Source: Parabacteroides goldsteinii DSM 19448 = WAL 12034 (GTDB lineage Bacteria; Bacteroidota; Bacteroidia; Bacteroidales; Tannerellaceae). Taken from it: 64,000 bases of DNA. The notes beneath the pieces were generated by a model, which saw only the letters and a list, made by a program, of their open reading frames with translations, did not search any database and was not told the origin of the DNA. The stretch is taken from positions 498,859 through 562,858 of the forward strand of contig NZ_KQ033913.1 of the NCBI RefSeq assembly GCF_000969835.1. Direction: 5' to 3'. The translations under genes and the position numbers were made by a program. This document shows positions 57,101 to 64,000 of the stretch, one piece after another. The stretch's first letter is position 1; each line of letters starts with the position of its first letter.

Positions 57101-57591
57101 GGGACGAATGCCGCATCGTCTACCGGCTGGCCTTCGTGTGCAGGGTCGACCAGTGTCGTGTTGTTGGCAATGCAATATAGTTTGACGAACAGTCCTTTCT
57201 TCACTTTCAGTAGGCCGGTTGTTTCTTTGGCGTCGGCATCGGTCGGCGTCAGTTGCAATTCCGAAGCTCCGGCAGGCAGGACAGCGTCTGGAGTGTTGCG
57301 GTAGGCGAACCGTTCCATGAAAGAGTAATCGCCGTTTTCCGTTTCGGAAGCGAACACATATACATCGAGGGCCGAGATGGCATTCTCTTCGGCGGTAGCG
57401 ATTGTTTCTCCTTTGGTTTTCTCCCGGTCGAGTACCAGTTTGTTTTTTAAATTGAGCATTACTTCCTGCCGTGTAATGGCATCGCTTCCGCCCTCCGGTG
57501 CAGGTTGTTCGCCTTTTTGTTGTACCTCTTCCGTACAGCTCCCCAGCAGTACGAATAAACAGGATAACATCATGTAATTAATCTTTTTCAT
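54145..57591 (-). CDS. Large fimbrillin-like / tip adhesin lipoprotein
   Basis: 1148 residues. Lipobox LLGSC (MMLSCLFVLLGSCTEEV). The N-terminal half (about 40-390) resembles a fimbrillin/Mfa1-like domain (ISALDVYVFA, GMYKINESESKEVSYQIPF, ANNHRYTIAITAADEY). The middle consists of repeated Ig-like or BACON-like beta domains with NSFDAENKLVNLYRITGSN-type repeats, and the C-terminal 120 residues (ATWRIPTSSEWRTIL and FFSGGANVATENNQN) resemble a lectin-like/FISUMP-type domain. It is far longer than a stalk fimbrillin, so a tip adhesin is more likely. Last gene of the fimbrial operon. Confidence 0.85.
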   Translation of the reverse strand: MKKINYMMLSCLFVLLGSCTEEVQQKGEQPAPEGGSDAITRQEVMLNLKNKLVLDREKTKGETIATAEENAISALDVYVFASETENGDYSFMERFAYRNTPDAVLPAGASELQLTPTDADAKETTGLLKVKKGLFVKLYCIANNTTLVDPAHEGQPVDDAAFVPLELSTTDDNKTTVKTPGAPLETTFATWHTHLLTSTVQADTLATPLAMTGALTTPLDLTDFGSAARVQAGIRLTRLVARYDIINEAGSSRFTIETVSMGNARRGSDLFPIRPYGDMPEAKPDELITTPERRFYGENANKGIQAGAFYSYPSPLKDKGFLILKGMYKINESESKEVSYQIPFTQQAADGNQTFLEIANNHRYTIAITAADEYHLDCTLYVADWTDDGSIDDFKPDQDSGEIDVTIPAEFTDDTKYDPDTRSVSMSLKPKSQFTVTTTATANLTVYKKYVGGIDAQQYDWLEISEPAVSTKAASMNYNYTFSLKEDYTLGRYPRAVLRFTNTMNGSETTFFVEAVSVPQADVTPQVGDNNPNSFDAENKLVNLYRITGSNAHVRITCPDGSEVDSKPDWLDVAVYKQSGAETTYSFTLNDRDVTGVTDDKGTVVFYNKKANDLKTDIVVQLLDATLKPDFTYPSLNDGKNSYEAPAGDTPGNINMQISDNNEFSIGCKSMLGIEIGLDFDGGSEWLKVKGAPVTKTLNENTLLTFSLDNAKLRGAKKATVTLKNKIGGENTVFTVSPVFPVPTVTFVSGSNSPTQNTMTGTDIKLYQVKGSQVSIKANALGGTCVKNIEGDITVEAADDYAVEKTYVVTWKSGNSATFQIANKSDETKATTTYTVNAPATTIEASNLYVKAANSGNTNISVTSPEGVKATVLNWNKGDQWFDISTDQTTGSGAKNIVITQRNNINAIMKSVTIRLTNKIAGGASKDITVTPNGFVAPTLSESSKTFDNFSKSYSTTTTFTVSSPGGSNYVKMTNESVASISKSNNKYTITLKDKGSTVITIANASSTDLTSTYTLTVKASKNYNGKTAYIYGNYLIAPEDAANSVALKDVDKTICSKQTGATWRIPTSSEWRTILGTSGTDVLSSSSALWQDWYNKNLFVLTSGAYLSMTSYFSSDSETMRFFSGGANVATENNQNTIGHVRCITDK

Positions 57592-57625
57592 TTCACTATA
57601 TTTTTAATATTACGGTAACTTTCAA

Positions 57626-58564
57626 TTATCCAATCGCTCCCCCTTCATCCCAGTCGGATGCCGTGGCCTGTGTTACAACGATCTTATTCTCATACACCGT
57701 GACCAGCAGATCGAACTCCTGTTCCATGTTTGTATCCATATCCATAGGCAGTTTGTTGAAAAACAGGTTCAGGTCGATATCCTTGACGATCTGCTCTCCG
57801 TCGCGCCAGAGGCTCCATAACTGATGGGTGGAGGAGGTGTAGCGGAAGGTGACGAATTCGCCGATCACTTCGCCCTCGTAGTTCATGGCGGCACGGGTTT
57901 CATGATAGGTGATCTTGTTGCCTATATAAGGTAAGGAATAAGTGCCGTCGCCCGAAGGCACGGGATTTGCTTCGCTGCCGTTGAAGCTGTAGAGGGCCGG
58001 AATACCTTTCAGCCGCATCCGGAAAATACCGTCTGCCGGTTCGTCGGTCATCCAGCGGACAGTAACGGTCATGGCGGCATGGGCGTGCGACAGGTATATC
58101 CGCCGGCGTTGGGCGGCTCCGTTCTTTACTTCGACGGTTGCGGTGCCGTAGTAAAGCCGGTCGGTGTTGCCGCGGTAACCCGGCGGGATACCTTGCTGCT
58201 CGGCGCTTAGTGTCATTTCGTTTATATTCATATTGCTTTTTGTGGTTATGATTTGTTCGTTTGTTCCTCCCAGATTTCCCCAAAGGACGAAGGTATAGGT
58301 GCCGTCTTTCAGTTCTCCCTGCCATCCGCTTATGCTGTCGCCCCTGAGGGTGATTTCGGAGAGCAGCTGCCCGTCGGCATCGAACAGGTATTGGCGGAGG
58401 TTGTCTACATAGGTAGGCAGCATATTTTGTGTACCGCTTCCGGCATACCAGTATTCGAGGCGCGTGTTGTACGGGCAGATGGCAGGCTCGTCGCCAAACG
58501 AACAGGCTGTCAGTACAATCGACAGTAATCCCCGGATAATATGTATGAACCGTTGCATGCTCAT
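57626..58564 (-). CDS. FimB/Mfa2-family fimbrial anchor lipoprotein
   Basis: 312 residues. Lipobox VLTAC (C21). The FimB/Mfa2 fold is supported by RLEYWYAGSG, LRQYLFDADGQLL, DGTYTFVLWGNLGG and the second-domain strand RRRIYLSHAHAAMTVTVRW. It anchors the fimbria in the outer membrane and limits its length. It overlaps the DUF3868 gene by 4 bases (ATGA, 58561-58564), so the two are translationally coupled. Confidence 0.92.
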   Translation of the reverse strand: MSMQRFIHIIRGLLSIVLTACSFGDEPAICPYNTRLEYWYAGSGTQNMLPTYVDNLRQYLFDADGQLLSEITLRGDSISGWQGELKDGTYTFVLWGNLGGTNEQIITTKSNMNINEMTLSAEQQGIPPGYRGNTDRLYYGTATVEVKNGAAQRRRIYLSHAHAAMTVTVRWMTDEPADGIFRMRLKGIPALYSFNGSEANPVPSGDGTYSLPYIGNKITYHETRAAMNYEGEVIGEFVTFRYTSSTHQLWSLWRDGEQIVKDIDLNLFFNKLPMDMDTNMEQEFDLLVTVYENKIVVTQATASDWDEGGAIG

Positions 58565-60183
58565 TTATACATTCCCTCCGCGATTTGTAAATTTCTTCTT
58601 GCTTTCCGCGGTTCTATGCCTACCGCTTTGCGGAACCAAAGGGCTGCACCTTCGGGATTACCTTCCATCAGGGTGAGCACGCCCATATTGTTCCAGGCAC
58701 GGGGATCGGCTTCCACTTTTCGCAGGTAATTCCAGGCCGAGATCAGGTCGCCTGTCAGCATCACGGCAGAGGCGGCGTTGACATTGGCCGTTACATCGTC
58801 AGGGAAATGGAAGGCGGCTATCTCGTAAACCTCGCGGTACTGGTCGGTGCCGGGACGGTAGTAGCGTGCCGTTTCGTACATCTCTTCCAGGCTCAACAGG
58901 TCGGGATGGGTATAGATCAGTTCGGAGGCATCCTGGTGGTCTATCTCATTAATATTGTATTCTACCACAACTTCGATACGGCGCAGTTTCGGGAAGAAAC
59001 GGCGCAGCATATCTTTGTAAGGCATTCCTCCCTGCAGGTCCATCAGTTGTTTTTCGCGACCGTTGAAGATGCCGTATTTCCTGATGATGCGGAGTACCGC
59101 ATCGGCATAGGGCGGTTGGGTCTGCTGCAACAGCTCTTTCAGACCTTCCCAGTCTTCGGCTACCGACGATACTTCAATGCGGTGGCGCGGCAGGTCGTAA
59201 GCGTCGCGGATATAGCCGGCAAACAACCGTGAGCGTACCTGTGCCAGACGTTCGTTTTCCCCATAAGGACCGTCGGGCGAGGAGTAGCCCCGTACCTGTA
59301 TCCGCTCGAAAGTGGAGAAGCGATTGTTGGAAAGCGGCGAGAGGATACGGTCTATTTTATCGATTTCTTTCCTGTTGTCTTTGTAGTCCGGATATATGTC
59401 GTCTTTTCCCAGTGGGTAGTCGATATAGAGTATGGCACTTTCCGTATGGTGCTTGTCAGACCCTGTGAGATCGGGAGTGAGGAAAGAAACCATCGGAATG
59501 TAGAGGTCGAGATCGGAATTGCTCCATACTATTTTTTCAATATGTTGAGGAGCGGGAAGAACGGGCGTAGCGTGATTACCGGTTTTTGCAGGACGGACTG
59601 TATGGGGAAGTACGCGTTTCGTTATTGCTTTATTTTCATTCTGCTCCTTTGTGACGGTGGCTGTTTCTGTGTGAAGCGCCGATGCGAAAGGCAACCGGTA
59701 TCTTAGTGTGTCGATGCCTAATGTTTGTGTATCGCAGCAATCTTTTAAATCCTGACGTAATAATAAAGACGACTGTTGCATCCAGGCAGCATAGGGAACC
59801 GTGATCAGATAATCTACTTTTTTACTACCGGCAGTGTGCCGGTTTTCAATGATTGTCAGGAAAGGAACGGCCTGTCGGCTTTTGTTTGTCTGCAAGGCCT
59901 GTTCGCGTCTGTCGAACCGGTGACGGCTTCCGCCTGTCAGTATGACGGCCGGAAGTTCAAGCGTACTTTGTTTGTTTTTTAATACCGGTGTGAAAGTAAC
60001 GGCTGTATACGTATTCACCTGTACATCTTCCAGGTCCATTAGGATAGAAAGATGCAGGCTGTCGTTTTTCACCCAGGCGGAGCGCGGCACGATACGGATA
60101 CCTTTTGTTGCCGCGGTTCCGGACAGGGGAAATAAAAGCATAACACCCAGTATTAATATTAATGTATATATCTGTCGTCTCAT
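58561..60183 (-). CDS. DUF3868 protein with OmpA-like and TPR-like regions
   Basis: 540 residues. Signal peptide (MRRQIYTLILILGVMLLFPL), then the DUF3868 domain (about 25-150, RSAWVKNDSLHLSILMDLED). A region about 285-345 (FERIQVRGYSSPDGPYGENE, LAQVRSRLFAGYI) resembles an OmpA-type peptidoglycan-binding domain, and the C-terminus (about 440-540) has TPR-like helices. Such proteins accompany Mfa-type fimbriae in Bacteroidales. It lies 12 bases after the DUF3575 gene and overlaps the anchor gene. Confidence 0.9.
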   Translation of the reverse strand: MRRQIYTLILILGVMLLFPLSGTAATKGIRIVPRSAWVKNDSLHLSILMDLEDVQVNTYTAVTFTPVLKNKQSTLELPAVILTGGSRHRFDRREQALQTNKSRQAVPFLTIIENRHTAGSKKVDYLITVPYAAWMQQSSLLLRQDLKDCCDTQTLGIDTLRYRLPFASALHTETATVTKEQNENKAITKRVLPHTVRPAKTGNHATPVLPAPQHIEKIVWSNSDLDLYIPMVSFLTPDLTGSDKHHTESAILYIDYPLGKDDIYPDYKDNRKEIDKIDRILSPLSNNRFSTFERIQVRGYSSPDGPYGENERLAQVRSRLFAGYIRDAYDLPRHRIEVSSVAEDWEGLKELLQQTQPPYADAVLRIIRKYGIFNGREKQLMDLQGGMPYKDMLRRFFPKLRRIEVVVEYNINEIDHQDASELIYTHPDLLSLEEMYETARYYRPGTDQYREVYEIAAFHFPDDVTANVNAASAVMLTGDLISAWNYLRKVEADPRAWNNMGVLTLMEGNPEGAALWFRKAVGIEPRKARRNLQIAEGMYK

Positions 60184-60195
60184 AAGCCGAAAATA

Positions 60196-60756
60196 TTAAC
60201 GTAGGAAATAGATGAATGAAATACCGATGCGGGTGGGACCAAAGTAGGTGCGGGTGTAACTGCCTTCGCGTTCGCCGCATTCGGCACAGCGCAGTTTGTC
60301 ATATTTCATGTAAGCATAACCTGCCCCGATCATTGCTTCAATCCCCCAGCGTTCGTCGAATGCCCAGTGATAGCCATAGCTTACGCCTCCTCCATAGAGA
60401 TCGCCACGTAATGTATATTCTTTTAGCCCTGAGATGAAGGGGATCTGCCCGATATTGAAATGACCGTAATGACCATGCATACCGATGAAGTGTCCTTCGA
60501 ATTTACGGCAGAACCAATAACGGGCTTCCGGCTGCAAAAGGTATAAATTCAGCTTCATGTCATCCGGATATTTCCAGGCGTTGTATGCTCCCCATAATTC
60601 AATGGTTATGTTGTGGGAAATACCCACTTCAACTCCGATATTGGGAGTTGTTGTTGCCCAAAAGAGAGCATTGGTTTTTAATGCAGTCTGTTGTCCGGCA
60701 ACAAAAACTGGTAAACCAATGAGCAAAAACAATAGGAAGTGGAATTTTCTTCGCAT
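60196..60756 (-). CDS. DUF3575 outer-membrane protein
   Basis: 186 residues. A signal peptide (about 1-20, LLFLLIGLPVFVAGQ) precedes the DUF3575 barrel: LKTNALFWATTTPNIGVEVG, LQPEARYWFCRKFEGHFIGMHG and a C-terminal IGISFIYFLR. A small eight-stranded barrel partner of DUF3868/fimbrial genes. First gene of the fimbrial operon. Its upstream gap of 76 bases to the integrase holds a hairpin and a palindrome. Confidence 0.9.
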   Translation of the reverse strand: MRRKFHFLLFLLIGLPVFVAGQQTALKTNALFWATTTPNIGVEVGISHNITIELWGAYNAWKYPDDMKLNLYLLQPEARYWFCRKFEGHFIGMHGHYGHFNIGQIPFISGLKEYTLRGDLYGGGVSYGYHWAFDERWGIEAMIGAGYAYMKYDKLRCAECGEREGSYTRTYFGPTRIGISFIYFLR

Positions 60757-60763
60757 ATACCCT

Positions 60764-60811
60764 ATATTATAATATCGTATTTTCCGGTTCTGTCTCTTGG
60801 TAAGAGACAGA
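60764..60811. promoter_or_regulatory. Palindrome and hairpin between integrase and fimbrial operon
   Basis: ATATTATAATAT (60764-60775) is a perfect palindrome. TCTGTCTCTT (60789-60798) and AAGAGACAGA (60802-60811) are perfect 10-base inverted arms with a 3-base spacer. They may act as integrase-gene terminator or as a recombinase or regulator site controlling the fimbrial promoter. Confidence 0.5.
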
Positions 60812-60832
60812 TTTCCCGTTATAGAATTATTT

Positions 60833-62086
60833 TCAGATACCCTTGATTTTTCTGCTTTTTCCCGTAATCAATTTCTTATTGATCAGATCAAGCATGTTAC
60901 ATTTGGTAAAGTCGATATAAATATGTGTCGTTTTTACTGAGGTATGTCCCATCCCTTCTGAAATGAGATTGTCGGGAACTCCCAGATTTTTTACATGTGT
61001 AGTCCATGAATGACGTGCAACATATGAAGAAAGATGTGCATTGACCAGTAACCCCAGTTTTTTCAGTTCACCATTGTAAAGACGAAGTTTCTTTTCGTAT
61101 TCTCTGTATGAAGCATCTGGTCCGGATAATATGGGAAATAAAAGTCCTTCTTTGTTCTGCCGGACATACCGGATGATCTTTTTCATGACAGGCAGTAGTT
61201 TGATACGTATTTTTTCCCCTGTTTTATGCCGTGTATAGATCAGGTAGTCGCCTTGAATATTTTTGTCGGTCAGGTGTGCCAGGTCGATAAATGCCATACC
61301 TTGTGCGTAGTAGCAAAAAAGAAAGTAGAGACGGGCAAGGATTACCTTTTCAGATAGTTTTTTGCTGTCCAGCTTTTCTATGCTGAGTATTACATTCTTG
61401 TCTACTGCTCTTTTGGTGCTTTTCCCTGTACCGGTATTAATATGCCTGAATGGTGAGGGACGTGCTTCGATAATTCTGTCATTAACGGCACGGTTCTAAA
61501 GCGCTTTCAGGTTGCGCATGTAAAAAGAGACCGTATTGGGATGCAATTTTCTTTCGATCAGCCATGATTCATATTTTTTTATCAGCTCTTCGTCGATATC
61601 GTTCAGTAGGATATTCTCTGTCGGTAGGTATTTAAGAAAACTGTTATGCAGGCTTCGGTAATGCCTTACACTGGCATTTCTGTCTTCTGCCGCAAATTGT
61701 TTAATGATTTGTTCGATATAAGCGATAAAGGTATTCCCCCTGAGAAGTGCCTTATAACTTTCTATGATCATATCGGCTGTTATTTCCTTATTTTTCGGAA
61801 GCCGGGTAATAACTGTTTGCATACGCTGTTTTTCTTCGCTGGTTTTTTGGTTTATCTCCATCAGATAAAGATACCGCTCAGGAAGGCATCCTGGGGGGAC
61901 TATTGCCAGTTGTCTGTTTTCATCCCATTCATCTTCATGCAGTTTGTATGGGAGACTTATTTGTCTGACTTTACGGCGGTAAATCACTTGCAGGTACAAA
62001 GCGGTTTCCCGGTTGTTGTCTGTTCCCTGTCGTCGTTTCAGGTTGACAGAGATGGTCGTTTTGTTTTTTTCTTTGTTCAGTTCCAT
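60833..62086 (-). pseudogene. Tyrosine recombinase next to fimbrial operon, broken by an in-frame amber codon
   Basis: The frame codes for a full-length (417-codon) tyrosine site-specific recombinase like those that flip fimbrial or capsule promoters in Bacteroidales. The N-terminal part (SAM-like, about 1-196) ends at TAG (61496-61498) after MRNLKAL, where relatives have a Tyr (AIYNRAV); the frame then continues NRAVND without a shift. The catalytic part keeps ARHSWTTH (Arg-His box), GHTSVKTTHIYID with the nucleophile Tyr, but the first catalytic Arg appears to be Gln (FCYYAQGMAFIDLAHL). It is probably inactive, or read through by suppression. Confidence 0.8.
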
Positions 62087-62152
62087 AATTTTTTTAATGA
62101 ATAATGTTTGTAAACGTGCATGTATTGGCGGTTAATAAATCTGTAATATAGG

Positions 62153-62173
62153 TACAAATTACCGTAATTTGTA
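62153..62173. promoter_or_regulatory. Perfect palindrome upstream of the NikR-like gene
   Basis: TACAAATTA-ccg-TAATTTGTA: nine-base arms with a 3-base spacer, 83 bases before the NikR-like ATG and also upstream of the divergent integrase. A likely operator for a dimeric ribbon-helix-helix regulator. Confidence 0.65.
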
Positions 62174-62198
62174 TAATGTTATATCTTTATTATCGTAC

Positions 62199-62235
62199 TA
62201 CTTTTGTACCGGTAAGAAAATATATATCTTTACCG
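62199..62235 (+). promoter_or_regulatory. Promoter and second inverted repeat of the NikR-like gene
   Basis: TACTTTTG (62199-62206) matches TAnnTTTG. CGGTAA (62210-62215) and TTACCG (62230-62235) form an inverted pair right after it and flank a further near-match TATCTTTA. A repressor bound here would block transcription. Confidence 0.45.
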
Positions 62236-62256
62236 CTTGAAATAAATAAACACTAT

Positions 62257-62658
62257 ATGGCTATAAAACGTTTTGGTGTCTCTCTGGAAGAGAATCTGTT
62301 GGAATCGTTGGATAAGTATGTGGACGAAAATGGCTTCGCCAATCGTTCGCAAGCGATCCGGTTCCTGATAGAAAAGAACGTGGCCGAAAGGAAATGGCAG
62401 TGTAACCATATCGTTGCCGGTACTATTATTATAATGTACGACCAGGAGAAGAAAGCGATAGCTTCCAAGATTGTCGGTATCGAGCAAGACTATCAGGACG
62501 TGATACTCTCGTCTTCCCAGTATTATATCAATCAGCATTTTTGTCTGCACATCGAAACTGTGATGGGCACGGCTCACCGTTTGACGGAATTGGCCGATAA
62601 ACTGACTGCTATAAAGGGAATTAAACATGGTAAATTGGTGATGAGTCGGGCGGATTAA
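62257..62658 (+). CDS. NikR-like ribbon-helix-helix/ACT regulator lacking nickel histidines
   Basis: 133 residues from ATG 62257 (MAIKRFGVSLEENLLESLDK); the frame runs back to 62176 but this is the standard NikR start. The RHH domain (1-45, NRSQAIRFLIEK) and the ACT-like domain (about 55-125, AGTIIIMYDQEKKAIASKIV and IKHGKLVMSR) match NikR throughout. Aligned with E. coli NikR, the nickel ligands H76, H87 and H89 are Gln, Gln and Tyr, and only C95 (NQHFCLHIE) remains. So a different metal or ligand may be sensed. A TonB receptor gene follows and may be its target. Confidence 0.85.
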   Translation: MAIKRFGVSLEENLLESLDKYVDENGFANRSQAIRFLIEKNVAERKWQCNHIVAGTIIIMYDQEKKAIASKIVGIEQDYQDVILSSSQYYINQHFCLHIETVMGTAHRLTELADKLTAIKGIKHGKLVMSRAD

Positions 62659-62748
62659 GCCTATTTTTTTGCCGGTTTGGTAACACGATTATTTAAATAG
62701 GTGTTACCTTGGATGGGGAAACAGATGACAAATGTTATACAAGAATAA

Positions 62749-64000
62749 ATGATGAAGAAAGGATTTTTACTTATTTCAGGACTGCTGGCGGGTTCGGCAG
62801 TCTTTGCCTCCGGGCCGGTTGATCCGGTCGAACCGATTGAGCCGTTGGGAATAGATAGTCTGATCAATTTGCAGGGTGTAGTGATTTCTGCAAATAAGAT
62901 ACAGGTAAACCGGAATAGTGTTCCCCTTACTATTTCAGTGATAGACCGGGATCAGATAGAGGCTAGCAGTGAGTCGGCTTTGTTACCGGTGTTATCGGAG
63001 CGTGTTCCCGGATTGTTTGTAACGGAAAAGGGGATTACCGGATTTGGTGTTTCAAACGGGTCGGCCGGTACGGTAAATATTCGTGGAGTAGGTCAAGGGA
63101 ATAAAGTGTTGATGTTGTTTGACGGACAGCCGCAATGGGCTGGTGTTTTTGGACATTCGTTGCCTGATACATATGTGGCTTCTGATATTGAACGGGTTGA
63201 GGTGATCCGTGGACCGGGTTCGTTATTATACGGTTCAAATGCGATGGGAGGAGTAGTCAACATTATCACCCGCCAGCATAAACAGGAAGGCCGTCGTACG
63301 CAGGCACGTGTTATGTTTGGTTCGTACAATACGCAGAAGTACATGATTAATAATGGCTATAATATCGGAAATTTCAGTAGTTTCGTTTCTGTGAATCACG
63401 ACCGTTCAGATGGTCACCGGCCTGATTCCAAATTTGATATTACAAATGGTTTTGCTAATATGGGATATCGGATCAATAACCAATATAAAGTAACCGGAAA
63501 TTTGAGCTTAGCTAAATATAATACGGAAGATCCGGGTGCGATTACCAGTCCGTTGCTGGATCATATCATGCATATTCTTCGTGGAACAACATCTTTCGCT
63601 TTGGAGAACCATCATGAGAAGTCTAGCGGAGCATTACGTGTTTTCTATAACTGGGGACACCATAAGATAAATGACGGCCATGCCGTTAATGCCGACCCGC
63701 GCTCATTCCTGTTTTATTCGGATGATCATAATACCGGTGTTCAATTATACCAGTCTTTCCGTTTAGTGGAGGGAAATACATTTACCGCTGGTGTCGATTA
63801 TAAGAATTGGGGAGGGCATGCCTGGAATGATACGATTAACGGCCCGGTCGGAGAAATTGTTAAGAAATCGGTCAATGAAGTAGCCGGTTATGCAATCATG
63901 CAGCAGGATCTTTTCGATATTTTGAGTCTGAATGCCGGCGTACGTTACGAACATAGTAGCGCTTATGGAGGCGAATGGGTTCCACAGGCTGGTTTTGCGA
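62749..64000 (+). CDS. TonB-dependent outer membrane receptor (C-terminus outside window)
   Basis: 417 visible residues from ATG 62749. A signal peptide (MMKKGFLLISGLLAGSAVFA) and then a receptor without a SusC-type STN domain: a TonB-box-like start (GVVISANKIQVN), then the plug with LLPVLSERVPGLFVTEKG, RGVGQGNKVLMLFDGQP and IERVEVIRGPGSLLYGSNA, followed by barrel strands. It resembles CirA/BtuB-like receptors for metal chelates, vitamin B12 or siderophores. With the NikR-like gene just upstream on the same strand, metal-complex uptake is the best guess. The barrel continues past the edge. Confidence 0.93.
   Translation, partial: MMKKGFLLISGLLAGSAVFASGPVDPVEPIEPLGIDSLINLQGVVISANKIQVNRNSVPLTISVIDRDQIEASSESALLPVLSERVPGLFVTEKGITGFGVSNGSAGTVNIRGVGQGNKVLMLFDGQPQWAGVFGHSLPDTYVASDIERVEVIRGPGSLLYGSNAMGGVVNIITRQHKQEGRRTQARVMFGSYNTQKYMINNGYNIGNFSSFVSVNHDRSDGHRPDSKFDITNGFANMGYRINNQYKVTGNLSLAKYNTEDPGAITSPLLDHIMHILRGTTSFALENHHEKSSGALRVFYNWGHHKINDGHAVNADPRSFLFYSDDHNTGVQLYQSFRLVEGNTFTAGVDYKNWGGHAWNDTINGPVGEIVKKSVNEVAGYAIMQQDLFDILSLNAGVRYEHSSAYGGEWVPQAGFA

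Noticed and set aside
60789..60811. Residual sequencing-adapter (Tn5 mosaic end) sequence
   Set aside because: Only CTGTCTCTT and AAGAGACAG match; the rest of the mosaic end is absent, and the two halves form a clean natural hairpin.

Overview
The window is a chromosomal segment of a gut-type Bacteroidales bacterium, most likely Parabacteroides or a close relative. This is inferred from two SusC/SusD pairs with ECF sigma/FecR regulators, a DUF3868/DUF3575/FimB-Mfa2/fimbrillin cluster with a tyrosine recombinase, DUF5686, DUF5916, DUF1460 and DUF3078 envelope proteins, and promoters that fit the Bacteroidetes -7 consensus TAnnTTTG rather than a classical -10 box. Shine-Dalgarno sequences are mostly absent. 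No rRNA, tRNA, CRISPR array or complete insertion sequence was recognised.

Layout. 1-2.7 kb (minus): a DHA2-type multidrug efflux pump (MFS, cut by the window edge), its HlyD/EmrA adaptor and an EamA transporter. 2.8-4.2 kb: a nucleotidyltransferase-HEPN protein and an unknown protein. 4.4-11 kb (plus): cutC, a DUF5916 protein, a PspC-domain protein, uvrB and a DUF1460 amidase. 11-19.2 kb: DUF5686 protein, a Crp/Fnr regulator, miaA-kdsA, gapA with a 27-residue lipoprotein gene just upstream, a YtxH/holin-like/unknown envelope trio, and prmA. 19.3-21.0 kb: an overlapping pair made of an OLD/RecF-like ATPase and a small PD-(D/E)XK-like protein, a candidate defence module, followed by about 0.9 kb of AT-rich non-coding DNA.

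21.9-33.9 kb is a glycan utilisation locus: ECF sigma factor, a FecR anti-sigma gene broken by a one-base frameshift, SusC, SusD, then behind a terminator a Tat-type Gfo/Idh/MocA oxidoreductase and a HEAT-repeat protein with two DUF1080 (3-keto-glycoside hydrolase) domains. Together these suggest import and oxidative 3-keto cleavage of a glycoside. 34-44.9 kb is mostly housekeeping: an orphan PAS/GAF histidine kinase, upp, an HU-family gene that seems to have lost its stop codon, an HTH protein, murB, an MBL-fold hydrolase, and the pheS-crcB-nth-unknown run, then DUF3078. 45.1-52.9 kb holds a second sigma/FecR/SusC/SusD set in which gpmA sits between the sigma and FecR genes. 53-62 kb holds a RhuM-like gene, a four-gene fimbrial operon and an integrase with an in-frame amber codon. 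62.2-64 kb holds a NikR-like repressor that lacks the nickel-binding histidines and a TonB receptor cut by the window edge.

Three genes (FecR, HU, integrase) carry single-base lesions. They may be real decay, switching, or sequencing errors; raw reads would settle this. The best leads for new biology are the ATPase/nuclease-like pair, the paired UUGACG-loop hairpins before the second SusC gene, the 22-bp-phased CGGGTAA repeats, the structured GC-rich element at 53.1-53.3 kb, and the NikR-like/TonB pair.
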